Part shown: piece after piece, positions 7,901 through 18,193 of the stretch
Position numbering within the stretch: position 1 is the first letter of the stretch
Layout: the number at the start of each line of letters is the position of its first letter
Made by a program: the position numbers and the translations under genes
Notes under the pieces: model-generated
Told to the model about the DNA's origin: nothing
Seen by the model: only the letters and a program-made list of their open reading frames with translations
Databases searched by the model: none
Assembly (NCBI RefSeq): GCF_030525845.1
Contig: NZ_JAUNDY010000013.1
Coordinates: 1 to 48,498 of the forward strand
DNA length: 48,498 nucleotides
Direction: 5' to 3'
Origin: Moraxella sp.
GTDB lineage: Bacteria > Pseudomonadota > Gammaproteobacteria > Pseudomonadales > Moraxellaceae

Positions 7901-8968
7901 TTAAAAGGATAATTGGCGATACCCAAAACCACGCAACATGTGAGTAATCCGCCCTGCAAGCTCTGATGGCGAGCCAATAAACTGACAGAGCCCCGAATCA
8001 ATCACAGCCTTAGGCTGACTAGGGCAACCACTACTCTCAGGGCTTTGGGCCCACAGATGGCTTTTGTTGTGAACGATTTGGTCAAGATGTGCCGAACCAT
8101 CTTCGCCCATGCCAGAAAATATAATCCCAATCAACTCCCCACCATAAACATCGCTGACATTTTTAAATAATTGATTGATGCTTGGCTGATATTCGCCCTC
8201 CCATTTTTTGTCAAGCAAAATCACCCTACCCTCACTATCGCAGACGATTTGATGCTCAATGGGAGCGACCAAGCACAGCCCAGACTGCAAACTTTGACTG
8301 GCGGTAACGACCCGGCATCGCCACTGGTTATTGCGTGTCAAAATCTTAGGCAGACCATGAATCATGTCTTTATCAAAATGATGAGCAATTAAAATAGCGA
8401 TAGGCAATGTCGGCGAGATGTTATCCAAAAACTCTTTGACGGCATCAGGTCCCCCCATCGACGCCCCCAAAAATAACACATACCGCCATGGGGTTGATGG
8501 GGACTGCGTGCGTTTTTTGTTGGAAAATTTAAGACCCAAAGAATCATTTAGGCGACGAAGTAATGAACGCTGCCATTTTTGATAAAATTCATCATGCTGA
8601 GGGTTTGGTGCTTCACGAAAACCCACCAAGACAAGGCGTGGCTGATGGCTATCAATGATAACCTGCAAACCCTCCGACAAAGGAGAATCCACAAGCCATA
8701 CCATGCCTTTTGGCAGTTTGGACTTTACCATCAAATCAAGCTGCTGGGTACTAAAACAGCCAATCACATCAAAGCCAAAGTCCCTAAGCCCATCATCAAA
8801 CGCCAAACGCTGAGTACGACTATCACTAACCACAATGACTTTGATGTGTTTTGGGTTTATCTCCTCGCTTTTGGGAGTCAAGTCAGCATGAGACTCTTTA
8901 TTGGCATAAAACCTATCATGCCAATACTGCTGTACCACGCTCATCTGACTGTTGTTGTTTGGGTTCAT
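7901..8968 (-). CDS. chpB: ChpB, CheB-type protein-glutamate methylesterase
   Basis: This encodes 355 residues. The C-terminal half is a CheB methylesterase with the catalytic triad visible: Ser170 in LGASMGGPD, His196/197 in IAHHFDKD, and Asp290 in SGMGEDG. The N-terminal 120 residues look like a receiver domain but carry no clear phosphoacceptor aspartate; WLVDSPLSEG stands at the usual place. In the Pil-Chp pathway it removes methyl groups from PilJ, opposing PilK, and so resets sensing. It starts 13 bases after chpA ends. The divergent receiver is common in ChpB and suggests regulation other than by classical phosphorylation. Confidence 0.92.
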   Translation of the reverse strand: MNPNNNSQMSVVQQYWHDRFYANKESHADLTPKSEEINPKHIKVIVVSDSRTQRLAFDDGLRDFGFDVIGCFSTQQLDLMVKSKLPKGMVWLVDSPLSEGLQVIIDSHQPRLVLVGFREAPNPQHDEFYQKWQRSLLRRLNDSLGLKFSNKKRTQSPSTPWRYVLFLGASMGGPDAVKEFLDNISPTLPIAILIAHHFDKDMIHGLPKILTRNNQWRCRVVTASQSLQSGLCLVAPIEHQIVCDSEGRVILLDKKWEGEYQPSINQLFKNVSDVYGGELIGIIFSGMGEDGSAHLDQIVHNKSHLWAQSPESSGCPSQPKAVIDSGLCQFIGSPSELAGRITHMLRGFGYRQLSF

Positions 8969-8981
8969 GATTCATTCTAAC

Positions 8982-11900
8982 TTAGGCTTGTACACCGATA
9001 AGCTTGCCGATACGCTCCAACAAATCCGCCTCTTGGAAAGGTTTGCCCATATAGTCGTTTACCCCAATCTCCAAAGCACGCTCTCTGTGTTTTTCGCCAG
9101 TTCGTGAGGTAATCATGATGATGGGTAAATGACTCAGACGTGGACTGTGTCGCACCTGTGTTGCCACCTCAAAGCCGTCCATGCGAGGCATTTCGATGTC
9201 AAGTAACATCAGGTCAGGCATCGCATCTTGGAGAATCTCGATGGCATCTACACCATCTTTGGCAACGATAACCTCAAAGCCCTGACGCTCCAAGAAGCGA
9301 GAGGTAACTTTACGCACCGTAACAGAGTCGTCCACCACCATGATAAGGCGACGCTGGCTAATCGCTTTAACTTCTTTAACTTCACGTTTGGTCTGAGCGG
9401 TACGCATGAGAGCCAAGAGGTCAAGAATAAGCATAACCGAACCATCGCCCATGATGGTCGCCGCCGAAATGCCCGACAAATTAGATAGTTGGCGACCCAA
9501 TGGCTTAACCACAATCTCAATACGAGAACCAACAATCTCATCGACCTGCAAGGCCAGTGGCTGACCTGTTTGGGTTTTGATGATAATCACAGGCAGGGTT
9601 AGACCTGAGACGATTTCATTAAAATAATGCCCTGTCAAAATTTCATTTAAATAACGCAGACGATAATTTTTACCATCAATCTTCATGGTGCTATCGCCTG
9701 ACTGATGATAAGCGAGAAGCTCGCTGGCATTCATCTGTACCACACGCTCAATCTGCACAAGCGGAACGGCATACTGACGGTCAGCCACACGCACAATAAG
9801 AGCATCCGACATCGCAACCGTCAGTGGCACACGGATAATGAAGCGAGAACCCTTACCATACTCCGACTCAACTGATACCGAGCCACCAAGCTGACGAATT
9901 TCGGTACGCACCACGTCCATACCCACGCCACGCCCTGAGATTTGAGTAACTTTACTGGTGGTCGACAAGCCTGCGTTAAAGATGTACTGCATGATGTCGC
10001 TGTCAGAGAGCTTCTCATCAGGGCTAATCAGTCCTTGACTGATGGCTTTATTACGCACCGCCTCAACGTTTACCCCTGCACCATCATCGGACAAGAGAAT
10101 CACCATCTCGCCACCCTCACGCAACACTTCAAGCGTGATATGACCCATGAGTGGCTTACCTAGCTCACTACGTCTGGCAGGCATCTCAACCCCATGGTCC
10201 ACCGCATTACGAAGCATGTGTTCTAGCGGTGAGGTAATGCGGTCTAGGATACTTCTGTCCATTTCGTCATCAGCATTAATGACGGTCAAATCCACGTTTT
10301 TACCAAGTTCGCTGGCGGTTTGACGCACGATACGTTGTAGTCGTGGGGTCAGACGTGAGAATGGTACCATACGAGAATTCATGAGACTGTCTTGTAGGTC
10401 AGTCTGCGTACGTGATAATTGAAGCAATAAATTTTCGCCATCACGTGTTTTTTCTAGCATGGTTGCCTTAATGTCAAGCAAGTCCGATGCTGATTCTGAC
10501 AATGATTTTGACAGCTGATTAAGCGATGAGTATTGGTCCATTTCTAGGGGGTCGAAGCCCTCATCTAGGGTGGCATCGTCAATCTGAGCCAAAATTTGTT
10601 CTTCTAGCTCGATGTCCATACGGCGAAGCTGGTCAAACAAACGCTGAACCGTAACACCCATCTCCTCAATGCTACCTGTAATGCTCGCCAAATTCATGTC
10701 AATACGGGCACGGTTAATCGCCGCTTCCCCTGACAAGTTAATCATGCGTTCTAGTAGCGGTGCTGAGATACGAATCATCTCGTTACTGCTACTGTTCTCA
10801 ACATGTTCAGCAAACACACCTCTCATCGGTGGCATGCGACTGATATCACGAGTTCCTTTTGAGGACAATAAGAAGGCTTGATATTCATTGATGAAGTCAA
10901 TTTCTTTTTCAAGCGAAACGGTTGGTACTTCGTTTAGACTATCAGGATTTCTGATGAAGCGATGTAGTGCCTCAATAAGCGGTGTTGGGCGTGGTGGGTT
11001 GTAGTTATTTTCTAGCAGCCCAACCGCTGAACTAATCCAGTCATGACATGCAAAGAGTAGGTTTGCCACCATACGTGTTGCAGGCAAACGACGGTTACCC
11101 AAGTCCTCATAAACCGTCTCCATCTCATGAGCAAGGTCAGCCACGCCATTGGCAGAAACCATTCTGGCACCACCCTTAATGGTGTGTAGCTTGCGTTGCA
11201 ATGACTGCAAGCTGGCAATGTCTGAGGTATTATTACGGAACGCCGAGAAGTCCTCACTACTACTCTCCGCCAGCTCTTTGGCCTCTTCTAAGAACACTCC
11301 AAGAATGTCTTTATCAGGAGGATTGCCTTGCCACGAATCGCTAATAAAGCTCTGGTAACGTGCCTCCTCATCGATACTCTCTTCGACGATAGGCTCTGCC
11401 ACCTCTGCTGGCTTGTCTGCACCCCCATCAAGCATTGGCACAGCAATCGATGCCCCCTCTGGAATGGTACCAGCATGCAGATAGGACTGCAAATCAGCGA
11501 TGGTTTCATCAGCAAAGAATGATTGCTTGGTATTTTTGACCGAATCAAGCTGTAAAGACAACACGTCTTGCACACGTTGCATGGTACGCACCCACGCATC
11601 GGTAACAGTCATTTGCTGATTGGTAAAACGCTCATAGACACTCTCAGCCTCATGCGTCAAATCGCCGATACTACTAATACCAGCGAGCCTTGCCCCTCCC
11701 TTGATGGTGTGCAGGTGGCGTTGTAAAACTTTTAGATGTTCAAGGTTTTCTTTGTCCTCTCTCCACTGCCCAAAGACATTAGTAACTTCCGCATCAAGCT
11801 CCAACGCCTCGTCCAAGAAAATATCCAAAAGCTCATCATCGGTATTAATCGTTTCAAGGCGTAACGAACGAATATCTTTGGTGGGTAATGTCGTTGGTGC

Positions 11901-14900
11901 AGTATCAACTTTATCTGATTTTTGTTCTTTTAGACTAGCACCTAGCTCTTGGTAGTAGTTTTCACGTTCAAGCGTGATGGCGTTTAGGGTGTTTAGTGTG
12001 TGCTTATCCACCTCCAAAGTCATGCTACCTGCCACCGCATCAAACAACCCAATCAGCTCATGATGCACCATCAAGAGCGAATCAATAAACTTATCATCTT
12101 GGGCCTGCTCGGTATGCTCTGCCATCAGCTCATAGGCCGGTTTTAGGGAAGCAAGCAGACTTTGGAATTTTGGCAGATCGTGCGTACGAGACGATAAAAG
12201 TTCAATTTGACCAAGCTGAGTTTTGGCGTAATTTGCAATGACTGTTTCATCTTGCGAGCTGATGTCTTCAAGTTCAAGCTCGGCATCTAACAAATCATCA
12301 ATGCCATCAATCAACTGCTCAACATGATAAATATCCGCCCCATCGAGCATGAGTTGCTGGATTTCTTGTTTGTCCTCATGTAGTGTTTGTTGATGAGTCT
12401 CATCTTTGTGAATGCCAGTATAATTATCTAGATGACCATGGATGACCGCCACTGCATTTCTTAGTGCCTGAACATGGTTATCGCTCATAGGAGCATCGTG
12501 GTGTTGCAGGTTTTGTAGACCCTGCTCGATAATAGCCCCCACTTCGCCAACAGACACCAAAGGTGCAAGTCCCGAAGCACCACGCAAGGTATGAAATGCT
12601 CGTACCACGCTGTTGTCCACAGGAACTTCGCTCTTACCATCATGTTCATCAAGATAGGCACTCACATTTGCCAACAGCTCTTTTGCCTCGCTGATAAAGA
12701 CCTGACACAACATGTCTTCTTCATCATCAACAGGACTGTTTGGCGTACCATCAGACATCAGCTCTTCAACCTGCTTGCTTAAATTAAGCACATCGGCAAG
12801 CTGAGTATCCGCCACTTCATCAAGCGTTTCCTCTATTGCTACTTCATCAGCAGAAGAAATTTCTGACACGACATCATCGTCTGCATCCTCAACCTCTTGG
12901 GTCATCTGCTCGGTGGCAACTAATGTACGATAATCAAACTCCTTGCCATGACCCTTGCTGTATGCGTGAGCCACCGCCTCCCATAGTTTTAGCTTGGCAG
13001 GATAGTCATCAGATTTGGCTTCAAATATCGCCACCAAAGACGGGAATTCAACAAGCACATCGCCAATCAATGCTTGCATGCCATCGTCCATCGGCACAGT
13101 ATCATCAAGCACGCGGTTTAGCATGTTTTCAATGGACCAAGCAAGCTCCCCTAATTCATACGCTCCCACCATACGCCCTGAGCCTTTTAGGGTGTGAAAA
13201 CCACGACGCACATCGGTCAGTACACCCTTATCAGGGTTGGTTTGGTATTTTTCAAATAAAGGTGTGATGTTCTCTAGAACCTCGCCTGCCTCCTCAATAT
13301 AAATCTCGCGAATCTCTTCATCCACCTCCATAGATTCATGTGTTGTGGCATTGGCAGTTTCAATAAAGGGCAATAGCACCGCAGGCATGCCTTGTTCCAA
13401 TACCACTGCCGAATCCTGCTCAACCACTTCGTCATCGGTAGCATGCAAATTCGGCTCGGTTTGGACTTGGCTGTCAACTTCCTCGTCCTCACCGATTAAG
13501 ACATTGTCATCATCTTCGCTGATGAGGATATTTTCGCTATCGTCAGCGTCATTTGTGCCGATGGACGTGTCATCAAGCAAAGCATCTTTGGGTGTTACAA
13601 CTTCATCATCAGCCTGCTCGTCTACCATCACATCATTATTGGAAGTAGGCGCCCCCTCATCCATCGGTCTACCCGCCAAAATATTGCTAGCACGCATAAC
13701 CACCAATGCATTATCAACACTTGGGGGCTGACCATTAGCAAAATCTTGCACCATCACAGGAATTATCTGGGCGGTATCATTCACGATATCCACCACATCG
13801 GCACTCACAGGTATCGTCTCATCAAGCACACGGTTTAGCATGTTTTCAATCGCCCAAGCGGTTTCGCCCACTTGGAATGCTCCCACCATACGCCCTGAGC
13901 CTTTTAGGGTGTGCCAATTACGACGAATTTCTTTGAGTGGTTTTAGGTTTTGAGGATTGCTTTGCCATTGTGGAAGATGAGTGTGCATTTCCTCCAAGAC
14001 TTCATCAGCCTCTTCAATGAAAATTTCACGAAACTCCTCATCATGGCTAAAATCATCATCTTTTAGGCTTGCCTTAGCCGCCAGATACACTTCACTTAAC
14101 CCTGACAAATCAGTCTCATCTAAGACAGATTCGCTGTCCCAAACTTCATCTGCCACCTCATCGTCGGAGTCGCTTTCTGCTTGGCTGTCAGCCTCCTCAT
14201 CCTCGCCGATTAAGACATTATCATCAGTGCTGTCGTCTTCGCCGATGAGCGTATCATCATTTACAGATATATCTAAATCACTTTTCTCATCTTCGCTGAT
14301 AACAAAAGTGTCCTCAACATCGCTCTTAAAAAGCCCATCTTTATCTTCAATGTCCTCATCAATTTGAGCAACGTCCAACCCATCAAGCTCAATCTCATTT
14401 TGAGCAGCTGACTCATCATCTTTGGCGTTGTTATCAAAGACATCATCTTGCACATCACTTGCAATGACACTCTCGTCGGCTACGAGGTTATTTTTATCCT
14501 CTGTGTCATCGCCTAAGTCAAGCTCAACAGCCCCATCATTACCAAATGGGTCTTGCTCATCATCTGCAGCTGTCGCCAAAGCCTCATCAAATAACGCCAA
14601 TACCTGAGAATCACTCTTGACACCATCAAAATCAATCTCCACAGCTTCGCTGGACTGACCGTCTAGCTTAGGTGCAAGCACCTGCGATGGTTCATCATCA
14701 AAGGATACTTCTACCTCGTCTTGACTGCTTATTACTGTTTCATTGACGCTGGCATCTTCAAAATCATCAAAAACCACCGTAAATTCATCATCGGTCTCGC
14801 TGTTAGATGATGTCGCCTCTTGTGATTTTTCTTCTTCATACTCAATCTCAATCTCATCATCAAAGACTTGTCTATCAACATCAGGAATCTCAAAAGAATC

Positions 14901-17225
14901 AAATACTCCATCATCGAAATCAACGGTAACGACATCGTCATCGTTAGTGGCCTTAGCATCCACACCCTCAAATTCTTGGTCGGTCTGCATTTGCTCCAAT
15001 GATGCGTTGTCTTGCTCCTTGGCTTCATCAAATGCCAATACATCATCAAAAACCGTATCCAAGTCATCGTTTTTGGCTTGCTGGACATCTGATGTCTGCT
15101 CATGGATGGTACTGGGAGCGCCACTTAAATCCAAATCAAATTCATCAAAAACATCAAGATCGTCCTGCCCATCATTTGACGCTACCTCTGAGTTATTTTT
15201 GGTAGGCTGGCCACCTAACTCCAACTCAATGTCAAAGTCATCAAAAATATCGTCCTGATTATCGCTTTGGATTTTTTGGCTTTGTGTTTCCAGAAAGACC
15301 GTATCGCCATCTACTTTGTCAGCCGAAATGATAGGCACAACGTCCGCATCAATCTCCTCATCAAACACCGATTCTAGCTCATCATCTTGCTTGATTCCCA
15401 AGTCACTTTGCTCTGCTTGCTCAGATGACATTTGAACATTCAAAGATTGCTCATCAAATACCTCAACATTATCAGTGCTGTGAATATCGCCAATACGCAA
15501 AGCGTCTCCTAAGCCAGTATCAATCAAAGGCTCAAAAGCAGCCTCTGGCAACTCCACTTCTGCCTCCAAAGCAGGTGCATGTTCGCCAGCGTCATCATAC
15601 AACACCATATAACGATGAGCAGATTTACGCTCATCTTCCATCTGTGAAAGCTCCATTTCATCAGAGGTAGACTCACTAAGCAGACGTGTCGCCTCATCAA
15701 TACACTCTTCGGCACGTGTCAAGATGGCTTGGTCAAAGACCTGCCCAGCCAAATTATCCAAAAAGCCCTCAAAAAGAGAAACACACTCTGCAATCTTATG
15801 TGCCAACTGCCAACGCACACGAGCTGGTGCATAGTTTTGGAGTGAAGCAAACACCCCTGCCATTTTGGTGGTAACTTCTGACACCTCGAACAATGACATG
15901 CCATTAAAATGCTGGGTTAACTCATCAAAATGCTTGGCAGAAGGCAGATCCTCAATCTGTTTATTTTGTAGATATAAGGCAAAACCATCCTTAATCTCCT
16001 CGGTTAAGATTCGCACCTCTCGCAACACATCTTTATCTTCACTTAACGCACCATACTGCTTTTCTTTGGCGTTGATGGTCTCGGCTGTGCCAGAGATGGC
16101 GGTGTATAAATCTTGAAGCTGGGTATTGATTTGCCAATGCAGTCTTGCAAACGCTTCATCGCTACTTTTTGCTAGTTTAGCATCATCAAGGATTTGCTCT
16201 GCATAACGAGCATAAAACGACCAACCTCGTGCAGAGAGCTGTTCTTTTAGGGTGTGTAGGACATCTATTTCAAGTTTGTTATCCGCTAGGGCAAACACCA
16301 AACCCTCAATGGTGGATAATACATATGGGAAAAATGTCTGGTCATCAACAAGACCATCATTGAGACGTTTAAAGAGGTTTTGGGCTGGCTCACTTACCCG
16401 TGCCAAATCCGAAAGAATGATGTACATATCCACAATCACACTTTCTAGCCATACGCTAATCTCAAAGGTCATGGCAAGTTTGGACTGCTGAAACTGAATG
16501 GCACGATCAAGCTCGCCTAAGATATGCGAATAATAATTGGGAGTTGGCTCATTGTTGTTGACCAAGTTTTCTAGCCAGATTACCGCAAACAGCCACAATT
16601 TTTGTAGCATGGCATCATTTGATGCACCCGCAAGATGCGTACTAAGATTACGCAGTTTGAGTAGTTGCTCGCTGTTAATATCCTCTTCAATGATTTGCTT
16701 GGACAACGCTCGCCATGCCTGATTAATCTCCTGATAACTATGATCATCAAGAGGCTTGACCACAGAAGTATTCAGGCTAATTTGACTGCTAAATAGCTCG
16801 CTGACTGCCGACTGCAAGACATTTTGGCTGTCAATACTGTTATTATCAATGTAAGAATGCACCAATTTTAGATAATGAATACGCGCATTTAGAATGTCTC
16901 GACGCATGACCCCTGTGGTTGCATGGCGGTTAATTTCATGTTGCAATAACCGACTGGCATAGATGACCTTAGGAGAAACCGCAATAGGATTTTTAAGGTT
17001 AGCAAAATAACCAGCTGTCTCACTGATGGTCTTGGCAAGACGTGCAAATTCGGGCAATTTTGCCATGACCATGACGTTACTCACTGATTCATATTCATGA
17101 GCAAAATGTTGCAAAAGCTCAGTAACAGAATCTGCACTACTGCCATGCAGTGTGTCAAGCTGTTTATTTAAAGGGTCAATCAGCCATTCTAATGCAACTA
17201 ATTCATTGGACTGCGTGGTCATCAT
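8982..17225 (-). CDS. chpA: ChpA, giant hybrid CheA-type histidine kinase
   Basis: This encodes 2747 residues, longer than the roughly 2470-residue Pseudomonas ChpA. An N-terminal FimL-like helical part (1-550) is followed by an extremely acidic, low-complexity linker (about 570-1080). Five histidine phosphotransfer modules follow, with candidate histidines H1105, H1344, H1545, H1839 and H2014 (HTLKGSGRM, HTLKGSGRM, HTLRGASG, HTIKGGARL, HTIKGGARM). Then come the CheA dimerisation and ATPase domains (LEHMLRNAVDHGVEMP, SDDGAGVN, GRGVGMDVV), a CheW domain and a C-terminal receiver (VVDDSVTVRK, LLDIEMPRMDGF, MGKPF). Its job is to phosphorylate PilG and PilH in response to PilJ and so control pilus extension and retraction. 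A further acidic linker (about 1180-1290) separates the first two phosphotransfer modules, which look like a tandem duplication. Confidence 0.97.
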   Translation of the reverse strand: MMTTQSNELVALEWLIDPLNKQLDTLHGSSADSVTELLQHFAHEYESVSNVMVMAKLPEFARLAKTISETAGYFANLKNPIAVSPKVIYASRLLQHEINRHATTGVMRRDILNARIHYLKLVHSYIDNNSIDSQNVLQSAVSELFSSQISLNTSVVKPLDDHSYQEINQAWRALSKQIIEEDINSEQLLKLRNLSTHLAGASNDAMLQKLWLFAVIWLENLVNNNEPTPNYYSHILGELDRAIQFQQSKLAMTFEISVWLESVIVDMYIILSDLARVSEPAQNLFKRLNDGLVDDQTFFPYVLSTIEGLVFALADNKLEIDVLHTLKEQLSARGWSFYARYAEQILDDAKLAKSSDEAFARLHWQINTQLQDLYTAISGTAETINAKEKQYGALSEDKDVLREVRILTEEIKDGFALYLQNKQIEDLPSAKHFDELTQHFNGMSLFEVSEVTTKMAGVFASLQNYAPARVRWQLAHKIAECVSLFEGFLDNLAGQVFDQAILTRAEECIDEATRLLSESTSDEMELSQMEDERKSAHRYMVLYDDAGEHAPALEAEVELPEAAFEPLIDTGLGDALRIGDIHSTDNVEVFDEQSLNVQMSSEQAEQSDLGIKQDDELESVFDEEIDADVVPIISADKVDGDTVFLETQSQKIQSDNQDDIFDDFDIELELGGQPTKNNSEVASNDGQDDLDVFDEFDLDLSGAPSTIHEQTSDVQQAKNDDLDTVFDDVLAFDEAKEQDNASLEQMQTDQEFEGVDAKATNDDDVVTVDFDDGVFDSFEIPDVDRQVFDDEIEIEYEEEKSQEATSSNSETDDEFTVVFDDFEDASVNETVISSQDEVEVSFDDEPSQVLAPKLDGQSSEAVEIDFDGVKSDSQVLALFDEALATAADDEQDPFGNDGAVELDLGDDTEDKNNLVADESVIASDVQDDVFDNNAKDDESAAQNEIELDGLDVAQIDEDIEDKDGLFKSDVEDTFVISEDEKSDLDISVNDDTLIGEDDSTDDNVLIGEDEEADSQAESDSDDEVADEVWDSESVLDETDLSGLSEVYLAAKASLKDDDFSHDEEFREIFIEEADEVLEEMHTHLPQWQSNPQNLKPLKEIRRNWHTLKGSGRMVGAFQVGETAWAIENMLNRVLDETIPVSADVVDIVNDTAQIIPVMVQDFANGQPPSVDNALVVMRASNILAGRPMDEGAPTSNNDVMVDEQADDEVVTPKDALLDDTSIGTNDADDSENILISEDDDNVLIGEDEEVDSQVQTEPNLHATDDEVVEQDSAVVLEQGMPAVLLPFIETANATTHESMEVDEEIREIYIEEAGEVLENITPLFEKYQTNPDKGVLTDVRRGFHTLKGSGRMVGAYELGELAWSIENMLNRVLDDTVPMDDGMQALIGDVLVEFPSLVAIFEAKSDDYPAKLKLWEAVAHAYSKGHGKEFDYRTLVATEQMTQEVEDADDDVVSEISSADEVAIEETLDEVADTQLADVLNLSKQVEELMSDGTPNSPVDDEEDMLCQVFISEAKELLANVSAYLDEHDGKSEVPVDNSVVRAFHTLRGASGLAPLVSVGEVGAIIEQGLQNLQHHDAPMSDNHVQALRNAVAVIHGHLDNYTGIHKDETHQQTLHEDKQEIQQLMLDGADIYHVEQLIDGIDDLLDAELELEDISSQDETVIANYAKTQLGQIELLSSRTHDLPKFQSLLASLKPAYELMAEHTEQAQDDKFIDSLLMVHHELIGLFDAVAGSMTLEVDKHTLNTLNAITLERENYYQELGASLKEQKSDKVDTAPTTLPTKDIRSLRLETINTDDELLDIFLDEALELDAEVTNVFGQWREDKENLEHLKVLQRHLHTIKGGARLAGISSIGDLTHEAESVYERFTNQQMTVTDAWVRTMQRVQDVLSLQLDSVKNTKQSFFADETIADLQSYLHAGTIPEGASIAVPMLDGGADKPAEVAEPIVEESIDEEARYQSFISDSWQGNPPDKDILGVFLEEAKELAESSSEDFSAFRNNTSDIASLQSLQRKLHTIKGGARMVSANGVADLAHEMETVYEDLGNRRLPATRMVANLLFACHDWISSAVGLLENNYNPPRPTPLIEALHRFIRNPDSLNEVPTVSLEKEIDFINEYQAFLLSSKGTRDISRMPPMRGVFAEHVENSSSNEMIRISAPLLERMINLSGEAAINRARIDMNLASITGSIEEMGVTVQRLFDQLRRMDIELEEQILAQIDDATLDEGFDPLEMDQYSSLNQLSKSLSESASDLLDIKATMLEKTRDGENLLLQLSRTQTDLQDSLMNSRMVPFSRLTPRLQRIVRQTASELGKNVDLTVINADDEMDRSILDRITSPLEHMLRNAVDHGVEMPARRSELGKPLMGHITLEVLREGGEMVILLSDDGAGVNVEAVRNKAISQGLISPDEKLSDSDIMQYIFNAGLSTTSKVTQISGRGVGMDVVRTEIRQLGGSVSVESEYGKGSRFIIRVPLTVAMSDALIVRVADRQYAVPLVQIERVVQMNASELLAYHQSGDSTMKIDGKNYRLRYLNEILTGHYFNEIVSGLTLPVIIIKTQTGQPLALQVDEIVGSRIEIVVKPLGRQLSNLSGISAATIMGDGSVMLILDLLALMRTAQTKREVKEVKAISQRRLIMVVDDSVTVRKVTSRFLERQGFEVIVAKDGVDAIEILQDAMPDLMLLDIEMPRMDGFEVATQVRHSPRLSHLPIIMITSRTGEKHRERALEIGVNDYMGKPFQEADLLERIGKLIGVQA

Positions 17226-17298
17226 TTTATCCTACATCTAATATGGGTTGGCTTACGCCGTATCTGTTTTGGGCAAGTCATGACAATAACACAAACAA

Positions 17299-18171
17299 TT
17301 ATTCACTTATCTTTTGCCATGCATTAATTTGTTCGTTGTCGACTCGTTTCATGTTTGGGTGTTGCCAAAATATCGCCTCGTTTGGAGCGAGAATCAGCCA
17401 ACCACCAACTGCTAAATTTTTTACAAAATACGCCAAAATATCACGTTGGTCAAATTTACGAAAATATATCAGCACATTTTGACAAATAATTACCTGCTGT
17501 TTTGGTAAGTCTACCGCCTCTTTGGTAAACATGTTATGCCAAAAAAATTGAGTGTTTTCTTTGAGTTTTGGATCAATTCGCCATATGGTTTGATGATGCT
17601 CATCAAGCGATGATGTCAGGTGCAAGCGATAATTTTCAGGAATGTCTCTAATTTGTCTATCAAAATACTCGCCCTTTTTGGCAACATCAAGCGACCGCAT
17701 ACTCAAATCAGAGCCATAAATCATAAACGGTAAGGTGTTTGCTGTCTGTCCAGAGATCATGCCAAGCGTCATTGCCACCGAGTATACCTCCTGCCCCGTG
17801 GAACAACCCACACTCCACACCAAAAAGTCAGATAATGCGTCTGTTTTACCCTCTCTGATGGCTCGATTTTTGGTGTGAATGGCGTTTTTGTACTGCTCTC
17901 CAATAAACATCATTGACGGTTCATGGCGAAAAAACCGACTCTCAGCAATGAGTAAATTATCAAGCAATGATTGGTTCAGTTCTGATATGCCCTTAGTGTG
18001 ATATTCGTCAATCAAGGCTTGGTACAGCTCATCTACCACAACATCATGAGCTTTGGCGGTAACGTTAATGGCATGAGCAAGCCAGTTGTGCTGAACCTCT
18101 GGCAGTACAAATCCACAAACTTGCTCCACATAATTTTGCCACAAAGGGAAATTTACCATGCCTTGATTCAT
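17299..18171 (-). CDS. pilK: PilK, CheR-type receptor methyltransferase
   Basis: This encodes 290 residues of an S-adenosylmethionine-dependent chemoreceptor glutamate methyltransferase. The SAM-binding motif WSVGCSTGQEVYSVAMTLGM is present, as are ESRFFRHEPSMMFI near the helical N-terminal domain, YGSDLSMRSLDVAKKGEY, and QVIICQNVLIYF late in the protein, all characteristic of CheR. It starts 22 bases after pilJ, whose product it would methylate, and precedes chpA, exactly as in Pseudomonas. Some Moraxellaceae clusters lack pilK, so its presence is notable. Confidence 0.93.
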   Translation of the reverse strand: MNQGMVNFPLWQNYVEQVCGFVLPEVQHNWLAHAINVTAKAHDVVVDELYQALIDEYHTKGISELNQSLLDNLLIAESRFFRHEPSMMFIGEQYKNAIHTKNRAIREGKTDALSDFLVWSVGCSTGQEVYSVAMTLGMISGQTANTLPFMIYGSDLSMRSLDVAKKGEYFDRQIRDIPENYRLHLTSSLDEHHQTIWRIDPKLKENTQFFWHNMFTKEAVDLPKQQVIICQNVLIYFRKFDQRDILAYFVKNLAVGGWLILAPNEAIFWQHPNMKRVDNEQINAWQKISE

Positions 18172-18193
18172 TGATCATCACACCATCAGTACA

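Noticed and set aside
9228-16722. Many open frames on the plus strand and in other minus frames across chpA
   Set aside because: They are shadows of one long, clearly conserved kinase frame. The acidic linker gives Ser-rich antisense frames by codon bias, and none has a ribosome site or recognisable domain.
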